Origin: Chaetoderma sp. LZ-2023a
Taxonomy: Eukaryota; Mollusca; Caudofoveata; Chaetodermatida; Chaetodermatidae
Assembly: GCA_034401795.1 (NCBI GenBank)
Contig: CM067367.1
Location: forward strand, 83,065,426-83,129,425
Direction: 5' to 3'
DNA: 64,000 nucleotides
Below are positions 12,501-24,500 of this stretch, piece after piece; positions within the stretch are counted from its first letter, which is position 1, and each line of letters opens with the position of its first letter. The notes under the pieces were generated by a model. It did not search any database. It was given only the letters and a program-made list of their open reading frames with translations, and was not told the DNA's origin. The position numbers and the translations under genes are program-made.

Positions 12501-15500
12501 TAGTTTTCTCTCCACCATGGTTCCATTTCCTACTAACACTGTTAGGTTATCTAACCAAATGATTTATGTCCAGTGAGTTGGAGGCCTAGTATAAAGGTCT
12601 TCTCGCTTTGCCCTCTTGATCCAATTCCTTCCCCATGAGGTGGAGAGAGTTAAGAGGCGTGCAGGTGGTGGAGTACTCCGGTTCGTCACGTTGGATGGTT
12701 TGTCTATACAAGGTGTCAGGTATCTAGTTATTGATAATGTGGTGATGTTAATTATAGTAAGCAAAGGGAGATAATTAACATTTTTGCCAGAAAAGAGTTA
12801 TCTATGTGTATCTGATGGTTGTGTAGTCGACGTATCCATTCAGCATACAATTCGTCCTCGCACTTGGATGTTTGTTGGGATCGATTTTTTCCTGTCACGG
12901 GATTAATGACGTCATAATCAGCCTGGCTATGTATTTATCAGCAATTCAAGTTGCAATGCTGGTTTCTGATGTATAGTGATCTTTATGATCGTTTTCCTTC
13001 TCTTTGAGTTGGTTTGAGTGTCTAAGCTTAACTAGTTTGCTCATACTCCTCGTCCTTTGCCCTGTTTCAGGGACCGGGTTGCGCGTCCTGTGGACGATTT
13101 CTGCATGATAAGTTCTTGCCTCATCTTTGCTATCAATGTAGCCCTTGTGGTCCCTCGGGTAATTGTGAGATATGTAAGCACTGGGGGGGCGAGTTAATGT
13201 CCGAATTCTTGTGCTTGCAGGCGACGGACAAGGTGGTAGAGGAGGAGAAGAAGAAGAAGCGGAAACGAGAGGTTGTAAGTAGGAAGGGTAAGGGGAAGGC
13301 CTCGTCCGCGGTGGATATGGAGGCCTTCCGGACCGAGATGTTGGGAGAGATGAAGAGGACAATAAAGGATTTGGTTCCAGAGTTGCTTCGTGGCATGCTT
13401 CCTGGACCAAATCCTTTACTGTCCTCATCATCGGCTTCGGAGCAGGTAATCCCCGCCTCTGGATCGGTTTTCCTTAGACCGCTTCCGTTGTTCGACGATT
13501 CAGAGGTGGCCCCATTAGAGGGGGCATTCCACGACCCTGGCAGCAGGCTTATTGCCGCGCCGATAGGGGACCGTGGACGGCTGTCGCTGGAACCCGCGGG
13601 CTGCTTATCAGTCCAGGGGTATCCGCACGCCGCGGTGGCCAGTACCTCCTATGGCACCGTTCCTGGTCAGCCCGGGTTAGCTCTCTTTGCTGACCCGGTG
13701 TCTAATCTTTCTGACCAGGGTGATGAGGATTACCTGCTAGGGTCGCCGTCTGACGACGTGGACATGGATGAAGACGTTTGTGCACCCCTCGCGGGGAATA
13801 CAGGCGGCTTCTTCCACGGTTTTACTCACCCTGGAGTAGAGTCCGCGGCTCAGGTGGTGGCCCAGGGCGCTGCTGATGGCCAGCGGTACCGCATACCTCG
13901 GCTTGCCGAGGGTGTTGCTGGTGCTGGCCGGGCCCGTGGTGGGGCGGTATGTGCCCCGCGCTCTGCCACGGCGCCTGCTCCTGGTCAAACCAGTGATATT
14001 GTCATGCCGGTGCTGTCAGGCCCGCATATTTTCCCTGGCTTGCCAGGTGTATCAGCGTACCCGCCGTCAAGCTCTGCTGCTTGCGCTCAGGAGGAAGACG
14101 AAGGCCCCCGTCTTGTAGAGCGCTCGCAGTTAGCCACGGAGGAGGATTGGTCTGACGCTTGCCAGTGGTTGGTGAGCGTTAGGCCTGATCTGCCCGTGGA
14201 GCAGTCGGCTAGCCAGCGTGACCACAGGCCGTGGTTAGCTGGGAAACCGACTGCTAACGCTATGCCTTCTCTGCCGCTGGCGGAGCATGTCGTTGACATG
14301 TTCGAGGCGGCGGAGTCGTCCATTAAGTCGAGTGGACGTCTCGCGAAGGCCCCTCGCGAGGTGGCCAGGCGTTGTCGCATCGTGCCCCTGGATTACCAGC
14401 GGTACGGTGTGGTACCCAAGCCCAGCGTGGATGACCGCGCGGCTTTGGGTGAGGATGCGCGGCCAGGCTCCCGTTCTGACACGGGGGGTCTTGTGCTCGA
14501 ACGCGTTGCGTTCGGCGAATACCGCGTTGCGTGATGCGGAGGAGAGTGGGAGGGCTTCGATTGCCGCTCTGTCCCACGTCTCCCAGCTGTTACAGGGGGT
14601 AGTAACGGCATCCGCGTCGCGCCAGCCAAGTCCGGTCACGGTCCAGCGAGCCATCCAGGATGGTATTAACCTGGCGCTGGACTGTATGACTCGGGCGGTG
14701 ACCAGGAGTGTCCGGGCAAGACGCACGTTTGCCCTGGACAATCTGTGCCCGTCTCAGGACCTGTACAATAGGCTACTGCGTACGCCTATGACGGGTCCTG
14801 GTCTTTTTGGAGGTGAGGGATGTCGACACCTCCAGGAGACGGTCACCCTGGTGAATAACCAGAGGGCGCTGCGCGAGCAGTTTGAGGTGCTGCGTCGTGC
14901 TAACGTTCGCGCCGCGCCCCCTGCGTATCGTCCCCTGCAGGCTCGAGGTGGTGCTGGCCAAGTCAGAGGCCAGCCACCGTCGCAGCGTCGGCCTCGGCCG
15001 CGTGCGATTCGGCCAGCAGCGAGGGGGGCGCAGGTTCCTCAGGCGCCGTCAGCCAGGCAGCCGCCCGCGCACCGAGGTGCGCGCGGGGCGGGGCGCGCGA
15101 GGATCTGGGCGTGGTTATCGGTCCTGACGGGACGGTTACCGCGGTAAGAACCACTCCGGTGTTTATGGCGACGGGGACAGTGCCGCTCTTGCATGCCTCG
15201 TGTCCACCTCTGTCCCTAGTGGACCGGTGGGAGGCCGGCTAGCCGACCACATGCAAGAGTGGGAACGGTTAACTCAGGACCGTTTAGTCTTGCGATGGCT
15301 TTCCGTCGGGTATCATCCAGAGTGGATGACAGGCCCGCCGTCGCGACTGTCTCTAGTGCCAGTCTGGACTCCCATTCCGAGAGATCCAGAGCAAAGGTTG
15401 TGTATCGAGGAGGAGATAGATTCCCTCGTACAAAAGGGAGCTATTCAGCCGGCACAAAGGTGTCCGGGCTTCTATTCAACCCTGTTCTTAGTAACAAAAC

Positions 15501-18500
15501 GCACCGGAGGGTGGAGACCGATTCTCAACCTCAAGCCATTGAACAAGTTCATCGAGACGCCCAGTTTCAAGATGGAAACGGTGCGCTCGGTGTTGGCGGG
15601 GTTGGAGAGGGGGATGTGGACGGCGTCGATAGATTTGAAGGACGCTTATTTCCACATCCCCATCCACGGGAGTTTCTGTCGCTTCCTGAGATTTGCATTC
15701 CAGGGCAGACAGTGGGAATTCAGGGTGTTGCCCTTCGGAATTTCCACGGCTCCTCGGGTTTTCACCCGTGTGGTTCTTGCGATCACAGCATACCTCCGCA
15801 GGAGAAGCATAGCAGTCCACACGTACATAGACGACTGGCTGTTAAAGGCACACGACAAGGAAGCTTTATCGGCCAATCTGGTGATTGTTTTGAAAACTCT
15901 CTCGGATTTGGGCTGGATGATAAATTTTCCGAAATCAGAGCTGACTCCATCCCAGAGGTTTGTTTACCTGGGAATGTTCTTCGATCTGGAGACGGGATAT
16001 GTTTATCCTACTCAAGAGAGAGTGCAGAAACTCATCTCGTTAATTCAGTCAGTGTGCGACAGTCGTCATGTCCTGGCACGGGTTTACTTGAGAATGCTGG
16101 GGTTGATGGTTTCTTTGGAACCAGTCATTCCTCAGGCCGCCTTACGCAGGCGGCCGATCCAGTTGTTTCTCATGACACAATGGACCCAGAGTACAGGTTC
16201 GTTGGGGCTCGAACGTGTCAGTGTTGGCGCCTCTGATTCACCACCTGCAATGGTGGTTGCTCACAGAGAATCTCTTGGTGGGGGTTATGCTGACCCCTCC
16301 CCACCCTCAGGTGACTGTGTATACAGATGCATCGATGGAGGGCTGGGGGGCTTGCCTGGAAGAGTCCACGATATCAGGGCTTTGGAATCTGGAACAGTCA
16401 AAGGAACATATAAATCTACTGGAGCTAAGAGCAGTAGTCCTGGGCCTGGAACATTTCTTACAGAAAGTTCAGGGCAAGATTGTTCTTATTCGTTCAGACA
16501 ACTCAACAGTTGTGACTTACATAAACCGCCAGGGCGGAACGAAGTCGCCCAGTCTCTGTATGATGACATGGAGACTGCTTTGTTGGTGTCTGGATCACCA
16601 GATTACCTTGAAAGCAGTTCATATTCCGGGAAGGTTAAACCTGCTAGCAGACTCATTGAGCCGAAGGATGAGTGTTTTACCCACGGAATGGCAACTAAAT
16701 CAATGTGTGGCGGATCGTCTGTTCGACCATTGGGGGAAACCCAACATCGATTTGTTCGCAACGAAGAAGAATGCGAAGATGACGACGTACGTCTCTCCGA
16801 TTCCGGATCCAAGCGCTTTCGCAACAGATGCGTTAGCTATCAGCTGGGGGAGAATGTATGCATACGCATTCCCTCCAGCAATCCTGATTCCAAAAATTCT
16901 TCAGAAAATCAGACAAGAGGAATGCCAAGTGCTTCTGATCGCCCCGGATTGGCCAAGCCGATCATGGTATACGGATCTGCTGGACCTTCTGGTCTGCAAT
17001 CCGGTTCCTCTGCCTCTGATGGACGATATTATCTTCCAGGGCAAGGTCCTTCACAACAATCCGTCGATGTTCAGATTGACTGCGTGGATGTTGTCAAGGA
17101 ATCTAGAATTAAGGAGGGCTTTTCTGAGCAAGCAGCCATGTTTATGGCCAAAGCCAGGAGGGGGTCAACCTCCAGAGCATATAATTATAAAATCAACAGA
17201 TTTGCAGAATGGTGCTCAAAAAGATGTATTGATCCAATGGATTCATCTATTCAAGTAGTAGCTGATTTCCTCTGTCACCTCTATGATGCCTATAGCCTCA
17301 AGCCTAACTCTATTGCTGGTTATAAGTCAGCATTAATGTCTGTTATTCCTTGCTTGGCTAAGAGGGGAAGTGATGAAGTAAATACATTAAATGTATTAAT
17401 TAAAGGCATGGGCAATCTAAGACCAAGGAATCCACCGGTGATTCCGTCTTGGAGTTTATCGCTAGTGCTTCAAGTACTAGGTGATAAGCCTTTTGAACCA
17501 CTTAGTTCCATTTCTATGAAACTATTAACACTGAAGACTGTGTTTTTAATTGCTGCGGCCTCGGCTAGGCGTAGGAGTGAAATTCATGCCTTATCAGCCG
17601 AGGATGACCGTTTTGTGGTTTCAGGGGAAGGCCTTAAGCTGCTACCTAGGATTAATTTCTTGGCTAAAAATCAGTCGTTGAAATATCCAGGTCAACCTAT
17701 TATTTTGCCTGCTTTAACTAGATATGATCCTAATTCTAAAGCATGGTGTCCTGTCCGGGCGCTTTGCCGGTACAAGCAACGTACGGCGGAGTGGCGCACC
17801 GATCAGTCAGCGTTATGGTTGTCATATATTGAACCCCATGGCAGGGCTTCTAAGGACACCATTTCCAGGTGGATTGTAGAATGCATTCAGTTTTGCCATA
17901 AATCCGCCACCGGGAAGCAGGTTGACGTGGCCAAGGCTCACAGTGTCCGCGGCGTAGTGACATCCACTGCCCTATTTAATGGGGTCCCTGTGGATGATAT
18001 TATGTCGGTGGCTCAGTGGCACTGTGAGTCAAGTTTTACAGACCATTATCTCCGTGACACCTCTAATCCTCTCGCCTTGTCGATTTTGAAAAAATAACTC
18101 GGTTTATTTTTTTTTTTTGAGGAGGTTTTTCCTCATTGCTTATATATTTCACAATTAATTTATGGAAACACCCACTTTTTTGGGCCTGCATCAGTCTTCA
18201 CCAATGGGAAGATGATGTCAGCAGCCATTTCAACAAGGTCAGTCTTGTTCATGTGTTGTCCGTTGTTGATTGTATTGTCACGTTACCCGTTATTAATATG
18301 GTGATGGTTTGTGTATTTGTGTGGTTCATTGTTGAGAGTTTACGAAAATGGAGCTTTTTCGTCTCTGTCCTGTAGTACATGGCACTTGTACGTAGAGAGC
18401 GTATAGGACATTGAGGTCAGTCGACTCTTCCTCCCAGGAAGGAGGGGGGGGGAGCGCATATGACATTCGGTCATCTCTCATACATCGGTGGTGTTATCCG

Positions 18501-21500
18501 ATGGTTAGTCAAATCCTGACTGTTTTTCGTACAGTTTCAGAAGTTTAAGTGCCTTAAACGCAGAAAAGCGTATAGGGATGAGCTGGTCTTTTGACCTCGC
18601 CTCCCTCCCGCCAGATTCACTTTCGAATTCTGGCAATATCAAAAGTATTAGGGAGGTAAGTATACTCTTGAAGTGAAATAAACGAAATCTAGGATTTCTT
18701 TTTTCACGAGAGAGTTGATACTTACCTCCCTAGATACGGACCCGGCCTCTCCACCCCACAGAGGCTCGGTCTTCAGGCTCTTAATAGTTGCATGTGTGTC
18801 AGCCAATAATCTAGTCAGAGGAAGTGCTAGTCTGCGCATGCGCGGTGGTGGGGCTGGCATCCGCCAGACTACGCTCTGACTCCCTGCCCAGTAGGGGCAC
18901 CTAACTGTTTTAATCTGAGTGTTTATTGAGTGAAAGCCAATATTTAGCAATATCAAAAGTATTAGGGAGGTAAGTATCAACTCTCTCGTGAAAAAAGAAA
19001 TCCTAGATTTCGTTTAAACTTATTCATAAGCTGTACTGTATGTAACTTATTCATAAGCTGTACTGTATGTGGTTGAGTAAGCCACAAGGCACATCTGCAA
19101 TGGTATTGTGTATTTGCAGGCTAAGAGACTATGTTTGAAAATTTACAACTGAAATGACTGGCTCGATTACCGAGCCAGTCATTCCAGTTGTAAATTTTCA
19201 AAATATCCTCTGATTTTCCTGGCCATCTTGACCTTTAAGGGATTAATGTCCTGCTGGTTATTAGCCTTCTAGCGCTAGAATTTGTAAAAAGTTAAAAATT
19301 TTCATAGAAAATGTTCTTTTGCAGACCAAGAGAAGACTATTTTTTGAAAATTTACCACTGGAATGACTGACTCGCTTATTGAGCCAGCCATTCCAGTTGT
19401 AAATTTTCAAATATAGTCTTCTCTTGGTCTGCAGTTGGATATTTCTCTAGATTATTGCTTGCCGGCTAGTGTGTTAAAATGTTAAAAATATTTCTCCGGG
19501 TATACTGGTATCCTTGTCTCAATTCTAATGGAGCCATACAGGTAGTCTGTTTAGTATTTTGAAACTAATTTGACTGGAAACATTGGCTTAAAACTGTTAT
19601 ACAGAATGTATCCTACAGGCTGTTTCAACAGGGAAATTGTCTGGCTGCATGTATATGTGCATTTTTTTGCACATGCATTTGTGTGTGTGCGCATGCATGC
19701 GTGAGTGCATGTGTGCGTGCGTGCGCGCGTGCATGCAAATTAAAAGAATTATGTTTACGTTACCTGCAGTTGACCGTTTCTTATTACCCATTGTATACGA
19801 ATACTGAAATCCTAATATATCAATTTGATGGAACTCAAACAGAAATGCTTTTAAGTACTATATACAATTTGAATAGAAGCCATTGCTGCCTAAAGCTGTG
19901 AGGCACGTACAACTGTGACACATGTGTGTGCACGTTAGTGCACTTTTCTGAACATGTGTGTCTGTTTGTGTGCATGAAAATATGTGTGCGTGCATGAATT
20001 GTAAACATGTGCTATTAAACATGCGTGTTTAAATGTAGTCAAATATGAACGCAAGAAGAAGACGAACACGCGTGTAATGAATAGTTCTAATGCTTTCTCA
20101 CTTACAGTTTAGAATGGCTGATGGATAAACTCAATAGTGACATGACAGATCAAAGCGCTCTCATAGAGAATATCACAGTGCAAGCAGGGATGTTCTGCGT
20201 AGCAATACCCAGTGTAGATGAGAGGTATTTGATAATAAAACTGTTTACTTTGTTTCATAGAGCTTTTTGAATGTAAATTACAGTATTTGTATTTACTATA
20301 GTGATGTCAAAATGCTAATTATTGCAGCATCAGTAGACGGAATACTTGGATACATAGTTGGTGTCTATTAACACTTTTACTCTGAAGCCGGCCAAAACTG
20401 GCCTCTGTAGTGGCTTTGAGAAATGGCCATTTGCAGGCCAAGATAAAACTATTTTTGCAAAGTTACCACTAAGTGACTGGCTCGATAATCGGTGTGGTAA
20501 CTTTTCAAAAATAATCTTGTCTTGGCCTGCAATGTATATTCAATAAGCAAATATTTATATTTTTTGATCAAATTTAGCCAATGGTTTAACCCTTTAACAC
20601 TGAAACCGGCGAAAAATTGCTTCTGTAGTGGTCTTAAGAAATGTTCATTTGCAGACAAAGGAAGGACCAAATAATAACAATTTTAAACTAAAATAACTAG
20701 GTTGGTAACTGAGGTAGTCATTCCACTGGTAAATTTTTAAAACTATATTCTCTTGGTCTGCAAATGGACATTTTCTTTGAGAAAATTAAAACTCTTGAAC
20801 AAATTTGAGGGTTAAATGGTTAAAGGGTTAACTTATAAACATGATTTTCAATATGTTGTGCACTTTAACCCTTTCAACGTTGCAGCCGAAATATTACAAA
20901 TTCTTTAAATGATAGGCACTGTTTGTATACATGATGAGACTACCGCTATTCTTTCTACCACCAGGTGGCACCGGGGTGAAATATTGAGCCATGCGAAAGA
21001 CGGTAAATTTGATGTGTTCTTTGTGGATTATGGTGAAGTGGAGTGTGTAGCACGGGAGAAGATTCATTCTGTGAGCGAAGAGCTGCTCCATCAGCTGCCA
21101 TTCCAAGCTATCGAGTGTGCGCTGGCGTATATTTCGCCAATAGGTAATTACAGTCTAGGACGCATGATTGAGTATGCGTGTCCTGCGAATGCAGGACCCT
21201 GGTTGTTTCATTTTCAGACAGCAGTTATGTCTATTAATATTTTTTCAACAACATGGAGATAGAATAGAGAAATCCAGTTTATTGATCAATCATGTGATGT
21301 CATAATCATCTACGTCACTTGTAGGCTGATGTCATAATCAATTACGTCATGAATGATGCGATTTAGTCTGTCATAGACGCTTATCAGTCCGTCAAGTTGT
21401 ATGAATTGTATGTCTACTATTTAATAAACATGCTATTGAATATCTTGAAACTAATTTGACTGTGTGATCTTGCTGCCATAGGAAATTCAGGGAGTGCAAG

Positions 21501-24500
21501 GATCGATCGATCCCAACATGGGCAAAGTGTGGGTGGAGCTTAGCTAGAGATGGGCGGGACCTCAAAAGCACTTAAAGCGCATGAATTAAAAATTAGTTTT
21601 TCAATGCCTTCAACCCTTTAGCACTCAAGTAGGCCAAAGGTTTCCTGTTCATTGGTCTTTGGAAATGTCATTTGCCAACACAAGAAGGCTATTTTTGAAA
21701 ATTTACCACAGGATTAACTTTCTCGATAATGGAGTCGGTCATTCCAGTGGTGAATTTTCAAAAATATTTTCTGCAAATGAACATTTTCTTTTGGGAAAAT
21801 TGAAATTTTCATTTCATGATGGAATTTGAGGGTTAAAGGGTTAGCAGTGTTTGACTTTAGCAAATTGACTTGAAAATGCTTAAATTTAGTAAAAGTTTTT
21901 AAAACCTATAAATTTTTACAAACTTATTCCCGCTATATTGAAAATTAAGTTTTATGTTTCAAGAATATCCATTTGTCGGCCTATAAAAACTATTTTTGAA
22001 AACTTTTTAGTTTGTGTATTGTTTTCAAATAGTTATTTGTAATATGTGTGTTATAGGTGATGACTGGGAGCCTGGCGATAAAGATGCTTTAAACGATATG
22101 TGCCTATATTACAATGGTGATAAGAAATCAATGACGATAAAGGTAACCTAACCCACTCTATACTTTTAACCCATTGATGGTCAAACTGACTAAAACGGCC
22201 CCTGCAGTAATCTTGAGGAATGTGGATCTGCAGCTAAAGAAAAGAGTATTTTAGAGAATTTAGCACTGGAATGGCTGGCTCGATAATTCCAGTTTAAAAT
22301 TTTCAAAAATACTCTTCTCTTTGCCTGCAGATGGACATTCAATAAGGGGATATTTTGATTTTCTTGACCAAATTTGACCACTAAATGGTTAAAAAATTAT
22401 GAAAAAGATTTTAATTCAAATAACTGAATATGATTTTGGTGTCTACACTAGCGGACTCCAGCCAATGCATTTCCAATGGAGTATCTGACAACATTATGAT
22501 TGTTGATTAAATGTCCATATGCCTTGTTGTGTGTTTTTAGCGTTATTTCTACACCTTATAGCGGGACAAACTGGCAATCTTCTAAAGGATAAAGGGAGAG
22601 CACTCTTCACAGAATATGCTTGGTGTAGTAAACTACGGACCCTCAATTGGTGTGGTCTGAGTGAGCCGGGCAGACTTGGCCTGTGTAGGCATGAATGTGT
22701 TTCAAATGGTTCATACTGAAACATGTATACCTGTATGATAAGGAACCATCTACAAAGGATATGCCCAAGTAACATATGATTGTTCATATTAATGTAAGGA
22801 TCCAATTCTCGCTAAGCCCCGTCCATTTCTGCTTAAGCCCACTTTTTCCTCCTATTGGGATTGATTTGAAACTTTGAAACCTGAATTCGGAGAATCTAAA
22901 TTTCTAGGTAAGTCTACATGTAATGGTTACATCAAAATGTGTCTACTGGTTACACAATTCCATTTACAAAATGAAATTTCTGGTTACAAATTCAACATTT
23001 CCGGTTGCAAACTAGAAAACCTGGTTACACGTAACTGGATTTTCCTCATTCCGGCTACACCCAAGGAGCAACTGTAGGCGGAACCGAGAGTATAAAAGCA
23101 AGTGCAGAACAGAGCACTGCCATTCAGATTTCGATCCAACTGATCCAGCGTAACAAAAGCACATCAAGAAGAGTTCCTCACCAGTTGACCTAAGTCTACA
23201 TGTAAGTTATTTTAGGTTTATCTCAGTGTGCCAAGTTCGAGAAAGCAATTAATTTTTGTGTGTGTGAATGGAGTAATCCAGTTTTATCTCTTCCCCGTCC
23301 ATCTCTAGCCTAGCTCCATTCACGCCGTGTTGGGATCAATCGATCCATGCAGTCTATAAATCTCAATTTCCAGAAAACTACAGGTAAGCGGTTGCAGCAA
23401 CAGCGCCCAGTCAAATTAGTTTCAAAATATTCAACAGCATGTTTATTAAATATTTAAGACATACAATTCGTACAACTTGACCGACTATTAAGCATTTGTG
23501 ACAGACTAAATTACGTCATTCATGATCTAATTGATTATGATGTCATCCTAAATGTGACATAGTTGATTATTACATCATATGATTGATCGATAAACTGGAA
23601 TCCTCTATTGACTAGGTACTGGACGAGACACGCGCAACCTTCGGAACCGCACAGTGCTGTTACATAGTGACGATGCATGACCAGAATGATAGCAATATAG
23701 AGGTCAATGTCGCCGAGGAGCTTGTCTGGGGTCAGCATGCCACTTGTGATGATTCCGGTTACATCAAGGTACCGTTATTAACACTTCACTGGTCAGTATT
23801 TGTCAGGGAATTCAAGATTTTTGCTTTGTGTATGTCTAGTTGCAGGCCATGAGAAGACACTGGAATGATTGGCACGGTTATTGAGCCAGGCATGCCAGTG
23901 ATAAATTTTGAAAAATAGCCTCTTGACCTGCAAATGGACATTCCTCGGAGGCCTTTTTGGCTGATTTGATGAGTAAGTGGTTAACTAATATACTGTCTTG
24001 TATTGTATGTAATAAAACCTGTTTCAAGAGACCACCTGCCTTTTGGGCCAAAAGATGGCAGTTCTTTAAACCAGGTGGTTTTATAGCACTTGTCTTAACT
24101 CTATAAAGTTTTCTTATAGAAAATGTTCATTGGCAGACCAAGAGATGATTATTTTTGAAAATATATTACTGGAATAACTGGCTCAGTTATTGAGCCAGTC
24201 AGTCTATTGATAATTTAAAAAAATAATCTCTTTCTCCTGTTTGCAAATGAGCATTTATCAAGATCACTGCAGATGCCGTTGTTGGCTGCTTTGATGGGTA
24301 AAGGGTTAAAAGTGAAGGCTTTTTGCTAAATATGCTGCATCAACTATAGGAATAATTGTGGTACGTGTTAGTCGCAGCTAATAATAGTCAGTTGTCCGTC
24401 TCTCTGTCTGTCTCTCCATCCATCCATCCATCTGTCGGTCTGTATGTACCGTCACCAATTTTAATAGCACCATTTCCGGACCAAACTTTAAAATGGTGTC

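Larger units (their letters stand above)
11968..19016 (+). mobile_element. DIRS-type retrotransposon, element 2 (full length, frameshifted)
   Basis: About 7.05 kb from TTTCACTTCAAGAG to GATTTCGTTTA. It has split inverted terminal repeats (about 11968-12160 and 18800-19016), an internal complementary region at 18633-18733, and ORFs for Gag-like protein, RT/RNase H and tyrosine recombinase. It has interrupted a perfect 27-bp repeat array: the left flank ends TGTATGT and the right flank begins AACTTATT, which join to a perfect unit, so there is no target-site duplication, as expected for recombinase-mediated insertion of a circular DNA. Very similar to element 3 at 32647, but with at least three single-base indels in the ORFs. 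Confidence 0.93.

Noticed and set aside
13133..15154. Several minus-strand open frames in the GC-rich ORF1 region of element 2 (and the same in element 3)
   Set aside because: Shadows of ORF1 caused by high GC content; they follow the plus-strand coding pattern.
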